Source: Bacteroidota bacterium
GTDB taxonomy: Bacteria; Bacteroidota; Bacteroidia; Chitinophagales; Chitinophagaceae
NCBI GenBank assembly: GCA_023417815.1
Contig: JAEZEI010000003.1
Location: forward strand, 1 to 64,000
Length of the DNA: 64,000 nucleotides
Direction of reading: 5' to 3'
Positions 25,209 through 33,438 of this stretch are shown here, piece by piece. Position 1 is the first letter of the stretch. Each line of letters opens with the position of its first letter. Under the pieces are notes generated by a model that saw only the letters and a program-made list of their open reading frames with translations, made no database searches and had not been told where the DNA came from. A program made the translations under genes and the position numbers.

Positions 25209-25302
25209 GAAAGAACCGGTACGGCGCGGTTATAATGAGAAAACACCCATGAACCCGCAGGGTACATTTCCTCCTGATTCCAAACCAAAAAAGAGATCAT
25301 GA
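25162..25302 (+). CDS. Small Lys/Pro-rich protein, overlapping both neighbours
   Basis: An ATG at 25162 opens a 46-residue frame (MKKQKVSEKPAPKSSKKEP, ending SKPKKRS) that overlaps the CinA 3' end by 47 bp and the FAD/Rieske start by 4 bp (ATGA). The basic, Pro-rich make-up suggests a disordered peptide. The coupled overlap with the next gene favours translation. I do not recognise a family; it could be a chance frame whose only role is leader translation. Confidence 0.4.
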   Translation: MKKQKVSEKPAPKSSKKEPVRRGYNEKTPMNPQGTFPPDSKPKKRS

Positions 25303-26810
25303 AACGCGACGGAGCCAATAAGAGCCTGTGGCAGGAAGTGGAAGCGCCTGCTTTGCCTGCCCACAGCGCGGCAATGGAATGTGATGTACTGATCGTGGGC
25401 GGGGGCATCACGGGCCTTACCACGGCATTGCTGCTGCAGGAGGCCGGGAAGAGATGCATTGTTGCAGAAGCGCATACCATTGGTTTCGGAACCACGGGCG
25501 GAACTACTGCCCATCTCAATACCCTGCTGGAGTCGCCCTACTACATGGTGAAGAAGGATTTCGGCGCTGATAATGCCAGGCTTTTCGCGCAAAGCGCGGA
25601 GGATGCGATCCGCCTCGTGGAGCGGCTATGCGGCAAATACAATATCAATGCTGGCTTCGGTCGCAAGACGGCCTTTCTATGGGCAACGGATGATAAACAG
25701 GCAGGGGAACTGGACCGGGTCGTGGAGTCAACAAAGGAAGTGGGACTGCCCATGGATCATATCAACGACAGTCCTTTCCCTGTCCCCTATGTTAAGATAG
25801 CAGCGATCGAAAACCAGGCGCAGATCCATCCCACCGAGTATATCAAAGGGCTTGCTGAAGCCTTCAGGGGCCTTGGCGGTACCATACTGGAGCATTGCAG
25901 GGTAAACGGGATAGAGGAGAAGGATAACGTTGAGGCGCAAACGGGAATGGGAATGATAAAGGCGCAGAGCGCGGTATATGCAACACATATTCCGCCGGGG
26001 GTGAACATCCTTCACTTCCGTTGCGCTCCTTACCGCAGCTATGCCATGGCCTTTACCCTCAAGGATGGCAGGTATCCTGATGCATTGGGCTATGATATGG
26101 AGGATCCTTATCACTATATCCGCACCCAGGAATGGAACGGGCAGAAATACGTGGTGGCCGGTGGCGAAGACCATAAAACGGGTCATGAAGAAAATACCGA
26201 TGCCTGTTTCCGCAGGCTGGAAGCCTATATAAGAAAGTACTTCGAGGTGGACGAGATAACCCACCGCTGGTCGTCGCAGTTCTTTGAGTCGACCGACGGG
26301 TTGCCCTATATCGGCAAGCTGCCGGGAGCTTCAGGTAAGGTATATGTGGCTACGGGTTTCATGGGGAATGGCATAACGCTGGGAAGCAAGGCAGGGGAGG
26401 TATTGTCTGAACTTATCCTGACCGGTGAAAGCCGTTATAAGGAATTGTTCCGCCCGGGAAGGGTGAGCCCTGTTGCGGGCTTCCAGGATTTTGTGAAGGA
26501 AGCGGCAGATGTTGTTCAGCGCTTCATAGCCGATAAGGTCAGCCCGGAAAAACTTAAAGAGGTGGCGGATCTCGCACCCGGCGAGGCAAGGGTGGTACGC
26601 GCCGAAGGCCAGTTACTGGCGTTGTATAAAGATGAGGACCATGTACTTCATGCAGTGAATTCTGCCTGCACCCATGTTAAATGCACCATTGGGTGGAACA
26701 GCACGGAGAAATCGTGGGACTGCCCATGCCATGGCTCACGGTTCAGCATACACGGAGAAGTGCTCACCGCCCCCGCCCGCAAAAACCTCGAACGCATCAC
26801 CCTAAAGTAA
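25299..26810 (+). CDS. FAD-dependent oxidoreductase with C-terminal Rieske [2Fe-2S] domain
   Basis: A 503-residue fusion. Residues about 28-370 are a DAO-type flavoprotein: VLIVGGGITGLTTALLLQEAGKRCIVAEA is the dinucleotide-binding motif and VYVATGFMGNGITLGSKAGEVLSELI the C-terminal FAD motif. Residues about 420-503 form a Rieske domain with CTHVKC...WDCPCHGSRFSIHGEVL, supplying the two Cys and two His cluster ligands. The architecture is that of the YhfW-type oxidoreductases, thought to oxidise amines or similar small molecules. Substrate unknown. It is last in a probable operon of four genes. Confidence 0.94.
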   Translation: MKRDGANKSLWQEVEAPALPAHSAAMECDVLIVGGGITGLTTALLLQEAGKRCIVAEAHTIGFGTTGGTTAHLNTLLESPYYMVKKDFGADNARLFAQSAEDAIRLVERLCGKYNINAGFGRKTAFLWATDDKQAGELDRVVESTKEVGLPMDHINDSPFPVPYVKIAAIENQAQIHPTEYIKGLAEAFRGLGGTILEHCRVNGIEEKDNVEAQTGMGMIKAQSAVYATHIPPGVNILHFRCAPYRSYAMAFTLKDGRYPDALGYDMEDPYHYIRTQEWNGQKYVVAGGEDHKTGHEENTDACFRRLEAYIRKYFEVDEITHRWSSQFFESTDGLPYIGKLPGASGKVYVATGFMGNGITLGSKAGEVLSELILTGESRYKELFRPGRVSPVAGFQDFVKEAADVVQRFIADKVSPEKLKEVADLAPGEARVVRAEGQLLALYKDEDHVLHAVNSACTHVKCTIGWNSTEKSWDCPCHGSRFSIHGEVLTAPARKNLERITLK

Positions 26811-26820
26811 ATCGCCTTTC

Positions 26821-26840
26821 GAGACGCAAGTATGCGTCTC
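26821..26840. repeat. Short palindrome
   Basis: GAGACGCA and TGCGTCTC form an 8-bp stem with a 4-base loop after the FAD/Rieske stop. No T-run follows, so it is more likely a dispersed palindromic element than a standard terminator. Confidence 0.45.
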
Positions 26841-26883
26841 TACATTGCCCAACACTGAACTTTAAACAATAAACAATAAACAC

Positions 26884-26911
26884 CTTCCAACCTCCAACCT
26901 CCAACTTCAAA
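26884..26911 (+). repeat. Heptamer array (CCAACCT type)
   Basis: Four imperfect copies of CCAACCT end exactly at the TAG (complement CTA, 26912) of the minus-strand adenosyltransferase gene. An AAACAATAAAC-type doublet precedes the array (about 26863-26882). Confidence 0.9.
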
Positions 26912-27469
26912 CTATTTTGCTTTCCACGGCACCTCCGCTGCTCCAAGCAATTTTCCCGCGTACCGGGCGAGGGTGAAGAGGTGGTCGCTGAGGCGGTTCA
27001 GGTATTTTATCACCAGTGGCGCCACTTCACCATCCTGGAGGTGCAGGTTAACGCAGCAGCGCTCTGCGCGGCGACAAACCGTACGCGCGATATGTATGGA
27101 GCTTACTGTGGTATGTCCGCCGGGTAGGATAAAGGAGCGCATCCCGGGCAGTTCGCTGCTCATCCTGTCGATCTCTTTTTCGAGGAGGGTTATGTCTGCT
27201 TCATGAAGATCGGGCAGGTGCATTTTTGTATCCTTTTGAGGGTCGGTGGCAAGGGTGGAGCCAATGGTAAAGAGGCGGTCCTGGATCTCGCCCAGAACAT
27301 TCTTCAGTTGTTCATCCTGCAGCAGGTCGCGTACCAGCCCGATATGGGAGTTGAGTTCATCCACGGTGCCATAGCTTTCAATGCGCAGGTGGCTCTTGGG
27401 CACCTTTGTTCCGCCGATAAGGCTGGTGGAACCGAGGTCGCCGGTTTTGGTATAGATCTTAAATGCCAT
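26912..27469 (-). CDS. Cob(I)alamin adenosyltransferase, PduO type
   Basis: A 185-residue ATP:cob(I)alamin adenosyltransferase. Visible marks are IYTKTGDLGSTSLIGG (ATP-binding N-terminus), SYGTVDELNSHIG, GGHTTVSSIHIARTVCRRAERCCV (the RRAER helix that lines the active site) and YLNRLSDHLFTLARY. It adds the adenosyl group to make coenzyme B12. No other cobalamin genes are in the window. It is a single gene, probably transcribed with the deiminase upstream (gap 21 bp). Confidence 0.95.
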   Translation of the reverse strand: MAFKIYTKTGDLGSTSLIGGTKVPKSHLRIESYGTVDELNSHIGLVRDLLQDEQLKNVLGEIQDRLFTIGSTLATDPQKDTKMHLPDLHEADITLLEKEIDRMSSELPGMRSFILPGGHTTVSSIHIARTVCRRAERCCVNLHLQDGEVAPLVIKYLNRLSDHLFTLARYAGKLLGAAEVPWKAK

Positions 27470-27490
27470 GGGTCAAAGGTAAAGAAACCC

Positions 27491-28717
27491 TTATCTCTTT
27501 CCGGCCTGCGGCTGATTTCTTGAGTGGCAATGAAGGCCTGCTCCATCATGATGCAGGGGGAGGCAATCCACCTGGGCGATCCTGCGGTTCGGGAAGGCCG
27601 ACTGCAGTATGTTTCTTGCTTCCTGGTCAAGATGCCTTATTTCTTCCGGCAATCCTTCCTTCCAGAATTTTGCCGTGACCACCACATCATTGGCAATGAT
27701 GAAATTCATATAGCCGGTGGTGAGGTAAAATTCCACGGAGTCTGAAGAAACATTTTCAAACCACGACTTTTCCTCTTTTCCTAATGAACGGTACTCCACC
27801 TTTTTCGTCATCGTGGGTCCTGCGGGCAAACGGATGATCTTTAGTGGTTCACCTTTGAATGTTCGGGATCGTGCAAGGATAGCGAAATTCTCTTCCATCC
27901 GTTCGTAGGAAGCCCGCTGTATTTTATTATTGACGGTATCCCTGGGATCGATCGCTGTGAGAAGTACGGTTGTGTGGTTAACAAACCTGCAGAACTCATC
28001 GATGTGCCCGCCTGTTCCGATACCGTACCGGCCATCATCCAGCAATCCCCATTCTTCATCCTTAAGTCCCTTTTTCAGCCAGATGATCTTCTTAACTCCC
28101 AGCACTCTTTGATATTCCTTTTCAATTTGCTTTTTTGTCATCGACCTGTTCCGGTCAAGTTCCACGGCTTCAACCAGCAGCATAGTTCCCTGACCGTTTG
28201 TTTGCCATGCTCCTCCTTCGGAGATCATTTCTGAAGAAACAAGGGGCAGGTTCATTTGCTTTGCCACGTTCCTGTCGATGTGCTCAGATCTTGGGTCCGG
28301 GTGAACGTACCTGAAGTCGGCCACGGCAAGATCGCCGTCCTGGTCTTTTAGAAAGATGGGGCCGGGATCCTGGATGGCGCCAAAGGATTTCTCATTGAAA
28401 AATAACCGGATCCGGGAGGTATCAATACCCCTGGTCCTGAATTCAGCCAGGATCTTTTGCTGCATTTGCTCCCTCGTGAAGCCGGGTTCCGGTCCATAGA
28501 GGATCGTTACCGGGGTAGTCTTATGAATTTCCTTAACTGCTTCCAGGATAGTGGTATAAAAAGGCTCACCCCCTAAGAATCCCTTTTCTTTCCAGCTTAA
28601 CCAGATGGCGTCCTGCTTTTCAAATTCAGCAGGTATATAGTAGGATGTACCGGGAGCCGGTGGCACTTTACAGCCATATACCAATAATACAACCAGGCCC
28701 GCGAAGAATGCTTTCAT
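27491..28717 (-). CDS. Agmatine deiminase / peptidyl-arginine deiminase family lipoprotein
   Basis: A 408-residue guanidino-group-modifying enzyme of the PAD_porph family. The N-terminus is a lipoprotein signal (AFFAGLVVLLVYGCK), unlike cytoplasmic AguA. Family motifs are DGDLAVADFRY, ISEGGAWQTNGQGTML, GTGGHIDEFCRFVN (catalytic His) and, near the end, DGAGLHCHSRNQP with the nucleophilic Cys. It should hydrolyse the guanidinium of agmatine or of arginine residues to ureido plus ammonia. Export favours a peptide or scavenged agmatine as substrate (inference). Confidence 0.9.
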   Translation of the reverse strand: MKAFFAGLVVLLVYGCKVPPAPGTSYYIPAEFEKQDAIWLSWKEKGFLGGEPFYTTILEAVKEIHKTTPVTILYGPEPGFTREQMQQKILAEFRTRGIDTSRIRLFFNEKSFGAIQDPGPIFLKDQDGDLAVADFRYVHPDPRSEHIDRNVAKQMNLPLVSSEMISEGGAWQTNGQGTMLLVEAVELDRNRSMTKKQIEKEYQRVLGVKKIIWLKKGLKDEEWGLLDDGRYGIGTGGHIDEFCRFVNHTTVLLTAIDPRDTVNNKIQRASYERMEENFAILARSRTFKGEPLKIIRLPAGPTMTKKVEYRSLGKEEKSWFENVSSDSVEFYLTTGYMNFIIANDVVVTAKFWKEGLPEEIRHLDQEARNILQSAFPNRRIAQVDCLPLHHDGAGLHCHSRNQPQAGKR

Positions 28718-28725
28718 AAGAATGT

Positions 28726-29315
28726 TTAATCTTCCATTTTAAGCGCCACGTAGATGTCGTGTTTATACCGCGGGCTGGTGATCTTTATTTCCTGCGACCT
28801 GCGGTTTTGAAGGGTGATGCTGATCCCTTTCTTTATGAAGGTTTCGTTCTCCCGCCTGTAGATCTCCTGGCTGTCTTTTTCGCAGCGTTCATATTCCTTC
28901 TTAACCACCACGGTTCCTGTTACCAGGTTAAAGTCAACATCCTTCCAGTATTCACAGATCTTCCCGGCATTGCTTACATAGCCGATAAGCCTGAATTCCT
29001 TTCCATCGAACCGGTACTTGTCGGTGTGCCACCATTTCCAGCTGCTGCCGCCCTCGTGCGTGATCTTCAGGACACCCTTCTCAATCTCCATCCCGCCAAA
29101 CGGGTCGCCCATCATTCCCCCGTCGCGGCTCCCATACAGAGCCTGCCAGGATCTTTGCCAGGCGGTCCATTTTGAACCAGCTCCTTTATCCCGTCCTTAT
29201 CCAGGTCGCCCGAAACGCTGTCAACCACCGAATAATTCAACGGCACAGGTATGCCTTGGGAAAAGGCCATGCCGCAAAACAGGAGCGATAGCAGGATAGT
29301 GTTTAGAAGTTTCAT
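28726..29315 (-). pseudogene. Secreted FG-GAP-like protein, broken by internal deletion/frameshift
   Basis: Two frames make up one old gene. The first (29315 to 29112) has a signal peptide (LLSLLFCGMAFSQ) and DSVSGDLDKDGIKELV, a calcium-loop motif. The second (open through 29115, ending 28726) reads SKWTAWQRSWQALYGSRDGGMMGDPFGGMEIEKGVL and HEGGSSWKW, the hallmark C-terminal half of this common Bacteroidota family. In intact members I recall, about 25-30 residues separate ELV from KWT; here they are missing and the frame changes near 29172-29180. I infer a small out-of-frame deletion. Confidence 0.65.
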
Positions 29316-29432
29316 TTATGATAACCGTAGTAAACGTTGGCCGGTTTTTGATACCGCTTTATTGCCACGGTTAAAGTTAAACAATGGAAGGAAGTAATTT
29401 TTACTTCATTTGCTCCTGCCGCGGTCTATTGA

Positions 29433-30074
29433 TCATTTCTGCCGGATGGCCCTGTTCTTTTGTTTCAGTAATGGTATCCAGGAAATGAATAATTCCACCA
29501 GCAGGATGGGCAAAACCCAGCTCATCCACTCGTAAGTGGTATCTCTCACTTCTTCATTCTTTATGAAGAAAAGCATATTGTGTTTGTAAACCAGGTCGCT
29601 TAATATTCGCAGCCAGATAAAGGTGAGTGCGAGGGTATAACTGCGGATCATGAACAGGCGGTGTGCTTTTATATTTCCCCGCCTTATGGTGATCCATGCT
29701 GCAATGGTCATGAACAACCAAAGGAGAGAGAGGATCAATACGGGCACTATGGATCCTTCGTAGGGTTGCAGCACGCCAAGTACAAATGCGGATACGCCTC
29801 CGAGTAAGCTTCCCGCTATATAAACTTTTCCCAACAACCGGTGCCAGGAAGTATAACGGATGCGGAACCAGTTCCAGAACTGCAGCGGGCCCAGCGCGAG
29901 GGGAAGTATGGCGGTGAGCAGATGAAAGACAAAGAAGAATTGTTTGTCCCAGAAGGTAGGGCCAAGGCCTTCTTTATAAAAGCGGAACAGGATGGCCCTG
30001 TACAGGTAATACCCGCTCAGCAGGATGATTGAGGTCCAGAAAGCTTTGGTCAGGATCTTGCCGGTTATGGTCAT
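29433..30074 (-). CDS. DUF2306 membrane protein
   Basis: A 213-residue membrane protein with about six spans. The family pattern of conserved His and Arg is clear: FHLLTAILPLALGPLQFW, WHRLLGKVYIAGSLLGGVSAF, AWITIRRGNIKAHRLFMIRSYTLALTFIWLRI. DUF2306 relatives resemble small haem- or ferric-reductase-like bundles, but the function is unproven. It lies downstream of the ABC ATPase gene on the same strand, about 56 bp apart. Confidence 0.88.
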   Translation of the reverse strand: MTITGKILTKAFWTSIILLSGYYLYRAILFRFYKEGLGPTFWDKQFFFVFHLLTAILPLALGPLQFWNWFRIRYTSWHRLLGKVYIAGSLLGGVSAFVLGVLQPYEGSIVPVLILSLLWLFMTIAAWITIRRGNIKAHRLFMIRSYTLALTFIWLRILSDLVYKHNMLFFIKNEEVRDTTYEWMSWVLPILLVELFISWIPLLKQKNRAIRQK

Positions 30075-30130
30075 GATGTACTATTAGCGTACACATCAAA
30101 ATAAGCATTATATGGCAAATTCCTGCCTTG

Positions 30131-30841
30131 TTACTTCTGGCCGGCTACCATGGGAGCTTCATTGCGTTTGTCGGTTTCCACGAGGCCGTCTTTCAGGCGG
30201 ATCACCCGGTGTGCGAAAGCGGAGATGTCTTCTTCATGGGTAACGATCACTACCGTATTGCCTTCGGAATGGATACGGCCAATTATGTCCATGATCTCGT
30301 AAGAGGTTTTGGAATCCAGGTTCCCGGTGGGTTCGTCGGCCAGGATGATGGAGGGGTTATTAATGAGGGCGCGGGCTATTGCCACACGCTGGCACTGGCC
30401 GCCGCTCAGTTCATTTGGACGGTGATGCATCCTGTCGCCGAGTTTCACTCTTTCCAGTACTTCAACGGCACGTTCCAGCCTGTCCTTTTTGCTCACGCCT
30501 CCATAAATGAGGGGGAGGGCTACGTTCTCAGCCGCGGTAAGCCGGGGCAGCAGGTTGAACTGCTGGAACACGAAGCCGATCTCTTTATTGCGAACGGCCG
30601 CCAGGTCATCGTCGGGCATCCTGCTCACATCCTGCCCGTTCAGCACATACCTGCCCGAGGTAGGTGAATCGAGGCAGCCAAGGATATTCATCAGTGTACT
30701 CTTCCCCGAACCGCTCGGCCCCATAAGGGCTACATATTCATTACGGAATACATCAAGCGAAACTCCCTTTAATACCTTCAGTTCCTGTTTCCCCAGGAAA
30801 TAACTCTTTCGGATCTCTTCTAAATGCAGGATTGAACTCAT
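30131..30841 (-). CDS. ABC transporter ATP-binding protein (MacB/LolD type)
   Basis: A 236-residue ATPase. Walker A is GPSGSGKST, the Q loop FVFQQFNLLPRLTAAENVALPLIYGG is diagnostic of the MacB/LolD branch, the signature is LSGGQCQRVAIARAL, Walker B is IILADEPTGNLDS and the H loop TVVIVTHE. ATG 30841 (MSSILHLEEIRKSY) is the start; the frame stays open upstream only because the heptamer array has no stops. No permease gene is adjacent, so the membrane partner must be elsewhere. Confidence 0.94.
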   Translation of the reverse strand: MSSILHLEEIRKSYFLGKQELKVLKGVSLDVFRNEYVALMGPSGSGKSTLMNILGCLDSPTSGRYVLNGQDVSRMPDDDLAAVRNKEIGFVFQQFNLLPRLTAAENVALPLIYGGVSKKDRLERAVEVLERVKLGDRMHHRPNELSGGQCQRVAIARALINNPSIILADEPTGNLDSKTSYEIMDIIGRIHSEGNTVVIVTHEEDISAFAHRVIRLKDGLVETDKRNEAPMVAGQK

Positions 30842-30867
30842 ATATATTGGAACAAATGTAAATAAAC

Positions 30868-30935
30868 AACTTCCAACCTCCAACCTCCAACCTCCAACTT
30901 CCAACCTCCAACCTCCAACCTCCAACCTCCAACCC
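30868..30935 (+). repeat. Heptamer array (CCAACCT type), longest copy
   Basis: About nine copies of CCAACCT or CCAACTT fill most of the 118-bp gap between the divergent ABC ATPase and trpS start codons. It ends a few bases before the trpS -7 box. An AAATAAAC stretch precedes it, as at two other arrays. Confidence 0.93.
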
Positions 30936-30941
30936 TTTCCT

Positions 30942-30949
30942 TATCTTCG
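30942..30949 (+). promoter_or_regulatory. Probable -7 box of trpS
   Basis: TATCTTCG fits TAnnTT(T/C)G and ends 10 bases before the trpS ATG, so the mRNA would have almost no leader. The region where a -33 TTTG should lie is occupied by the heptamer array. Confidence 0.4.
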
Positions 30950-30959
30950 CAGCCCGAAA

Positions 30960-31979
30960 ATGAACAATACAGTTCCACAAAAGAGCAACGACATCGTAAT
31001 GAGCGGGATCAGGCCCACGGGCTTCCTGCACCTGGGCAATTATTTTGGCGCCATGCGTAACTATGTTACCATGCAGGATGAATTCAACTGCTATTTTATG
31101 GTGGCCGACCTGCATTCCCTGACCACGCATCCCGATACCAGGGAGCTGAAGAATAATGTACACAGGGTGCTGGCAGAGAACCTCGCCTGCGGGCTCGACC
31201 CCGACAAGGCGGCCATCTATTGCCAGAGCCATATAAGGGAAACAAGCGAGCTTTACCTGTACCTGAACATGCTTGCCTACAAGGGTGAACTGGAAAAGAC
31301 CCCGACCTTCAAGGATAAGGTGCGCCAGAACCCGGATAATGTAAATGCCGGGCTGCTTACCTATCCTGTACTGATGGCCGCAGATATCATCCTTCACCGC
31401 GCAAAGTACGTACCGGTAGGGAAGGACCAGGAGCAGCACCTCGAGATAACACGCAACTATGTGCAGCGTTTCAATCATCGATACGGCCCGGTGTTCCCCG
31501 AACCGCAGGCATTCAATTATAACCGGGAGCTGATAAAGATCCCCAGCCTGGATGGCACAGGCAAGATGAGCAAGAGCGAAAACCAGATGAGCACCCTCTA
31601 CCTCGCCGATGATGATGAAAGCATCCGCAAAAAAGTGATGAAGGCAAAAACGGATAGCGGTCCCGGTTCCATGGATTCGGAGAAACCTGACTATATCAAA
31701 AACATCTTTCTGCTGATGCAACTGGTGAGCAGCGCGGATGTGGTGCAGAAATTTGAAGCGGATTATGCAGCATGCACCATCCGTTACGGGGATATGAAAA
31801 AACAGCTCGCAGAAGATATGGTGAACTTCATCCGGCCTATCAGGGAAAAGGCTTCAGCCATTTACCAGGATAAGAAATACCTGGAGGAAGTGATGGAAAA
31901 GGGTGCAGCGAAAGCCCGTACAAGCGCAGTGGCCACAATGGAACGGGTAAGGGACGCGCTCGGTCTAAAATACTATTGA
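30960..31979 (+). CDS. trpS: Tryptophan--tRNA ligase
   Basis: A 339-residue class I aminoacyl-tRNA synthetase. The HIGH-type motif is HLGN in SGIRPTGFLHLGNYFGAM, the KMSKS motif is GKMSKSENQ, and between them are MVADLHSLTT, LLTYPVLMAADIILHRAKYVPVGKDQEQHLEITR (tryptophan and AMP pocket). It charges tRNA-Trp in the cytoplasm. Length and motif order are normal. The deoxynucleoside kinase follows on the same strand. Confidence 0.96.
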   Translation: MNNTVPQKSNDIVMSGIRPTGFLHLGNYFGAMRNYVTMQDEFNCYFMVADLHSLTTHPDTRELKNNVHRVLAENLACGLDPDKAAIYCQSHIRETSELYLYLNMLAYKGELEKTPTFKDKVRQNPDNVNAGLLTYPVLMAADIILHRAKYVPVGKDQEQHLEITRNYVQRFNHRYGPVFPEPQAFNYNRELIKIPSLDGTGKMSKSENQMSTLYLADDDESIRKKVMKAKTDSGPGSMDSEKPDYIKNIFLLMQLVSSADVVQKFEADYAACTIRYGDMKKQLAEDMVNFIRPIREKASAIYQDKKYLEEVMEKGAAKARTSAVATMERVRDALGLKYY

Positions 31980-32026
31980 AGAAGCCATATTATTTCATAC
32001 TTTCAACCAAGAACAACGGTACGGGC

Positions 32027-32662
32027 ATGGCCAAACTTAAGAAACCAAAACACATAGCAGTAGCAGGAAATATCGGCGCGGGCAAGACCACCCTTACCGA
32101 GTTGCTCAGCAAGCATTATAAATGGATACCGCAGTTTGAAGATGTGGATCATAATCCATACCTCAATGATTTTTATGAGGACATGCCGCGGTGGAGCTTC
32201 AACCTGCAGATCTTCTTCCTCAACAGCAGGCTTAACCAGCTCCTGGAAATACAGCGTGGTACCGAAACCGTTATCCAGGACCGCACCATCTACGAGGATG
32301 CGAACATCTTTGCACCCAACCTGCATGATATGGGGCTGATGGGCAAGCGGGATTTCGATAATTACTATAAGTTCTTCGAAACACTGAAAACGATGGTGCA
32401 GCCTCCCGACCTTTTAATATACCTGAAGGCTTCCGTGCCTACCCTGGTAGGACAGATCCAGAAGAGGGGAAGGGAATATGAAGAGAATATACGCCTCGAT
32501 TACCTTAAGAAACTGAATGAACTTTATAATAGCTGGATCGATAATTACAGGGAAGGAAAGCTGCTGATCATAGATGCGGATACCAATAAGTTTGCAGAGA
32601 ATGAAGAGCACCTGGGCCAGGTGATCTCCCGGATCGATTCAACCCTGTTCGGATTGTTCTAA
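32027..32662 (+). CDS. Deoxynucleoside kinase
   Basis: A 211-residue kinase of the deoxyadenosine/deoxyguanosine kinase family. The P-loop is IAVAGNIGAGKTTL; ERT-like IQDRTIYEDANIFA carries the Asp-Arg pair; YLKASVPTLVGQIQKRGREYEENI is the lid with its Arg residues. It phosphorylates deoxynucleosides in salvage. A TTG at 31976 would lengthen it; ATG 32027, just before the P-loop strand, fits the family length. It converges on the regulator gene with a 4-bp overlap. Confidence 0.93.
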   Translation: MAKLKKPKHIAVAGNIGAGKTTLTELLSKHYKWIPQFEDVDHNPYLNDFYEDMPRWSFNLQIFFLNSRLNQLLEIQRGTETVIQDRTIYEDANIFAPNLHDMGLMGKRDFDNYYKFFETLKTMVQPPDLLIYLKASVPTLVGQIQKRGREYEENIRLDYLKKLNELYNSWIDNYREGKLLIIDADTNKFAENEEHLGQVISRIDSTLFGLF

Positions 32663-33315
32663 TCGATAAGCTGGTTCTTCATCGCGAAGAATACCAGTCC
32701 CACACTGTTCTTCACACCAAACCTTTCCATAAGCCTGTCTTTGATGGCCTCCACCGTGCGCGCGCTTATCTCCATCTTCTGGGCTATTTCGGTGGCCGTG
32801 AATTCCATGCATACCAGGCGCAGTACTTCCTTTTCGCGATCGCTCAGCACCATCTCCGAATTCAATGACGGAACGATCTTCTGCTTCGAATAATTCTTCC
32901 TGATCAGCACCTTGTTCACGAACGGGTTCAGGTAGAAGCCGGTGCGCATCACATCCATGATGGCTCTTTTGATCTCCGAAGGCTCCGTGCTTTTAAGCAG
33001 GTAACCTGCGGCACCACAGTCCATGAGGTGACCAACGAAGCGTTCATCTTCATACATGGTGAGTATGATGACCCTTATGTGCGGAAAATTCTTGGTGATG
33101 AGTTTGGTGGTGTCTATGCCATCGCGAACAGGCATTTTAAGATCGCACAGTACAACATCGGGCTGGAATTCAGGAAGCTTTTGCAACAGGTCGTCGCCAT
33201 TGTCTGCCTCGCCCACGAACCGGATATTATTATAAGCACGCATTGAAAGGATCACTCCCTTGCGGAAAATTTTATGATCATCAGCAATAGCTACTTTTAT
33301 CTGGCCTGTCTCCAT
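32659..33315 (-). CDS. NarL/FixJ-family response regulator
   Basis: A 218-residue regulator: receiver with VAIADDHKIFRKGV, phospho-acceptor in VVLCDLKMPVRDG and Lys in YLLKSTE, then the LuxR-type HTH LSDREKEVLRLVCMEFTATEIAQKMEISARTVEAIKDRLMERFG. ATG 33315 (METGQIKVAI) is the start; the open frame further upstream overlaps the start region of the opposite gene. No kinase is adjacent. It is paralogous to the regulator at 21462-22139. Confidence 0.93.
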   Translation of the reverse strand: METGQIKVAIADDHKIFRKGVILSMRAYNNIRFVGEADNGDDLLQKLPEFQPDVVLCDLKMPVRDGIDTTKLITKNFPHIRVIILTMYEDERFVGHLMDCGAAGYLLKSTEPSEIKRAIMDVMRTGFYLNPFVNKVLIRKNYSKQKIVPSLNSEMVLSDREKEVLRLVCMEFTATEIAQKMEISARTVEAIKDRLMERFGVKNSVGLVFFAMKNQLID

Positions 33316-33438
33316 GGGTGAAGTAAAAATAACAAGATTTCCCAGAATTTTTTCAGAATCACTTATTTGAATATCAACACCGTATAAATACGTGCAAAAA
33401 ATTTCATCCTGTTTGCAGGGGTCGCGTAACTTGGCAGC

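Noticed and set aside
26821..26840. Terminator of the FAD/Rieske gene
   Set aside because: The stem is good but there is no T-run on either side.
30842..30925. N-terminal extension of the ABC ATPase reading MEVGGWRLEVGGWRL and so on
   Set aside because: It is only the heptamer array translated; the array has no stops in this frame. The family start is at 30841.
30753..31721. Long minus-strand frame antisense to trpS
   Set aside because: It runs across the array and the trpS coding strand; it has no recognisable domain and is a shadow of a GC-rich gene.
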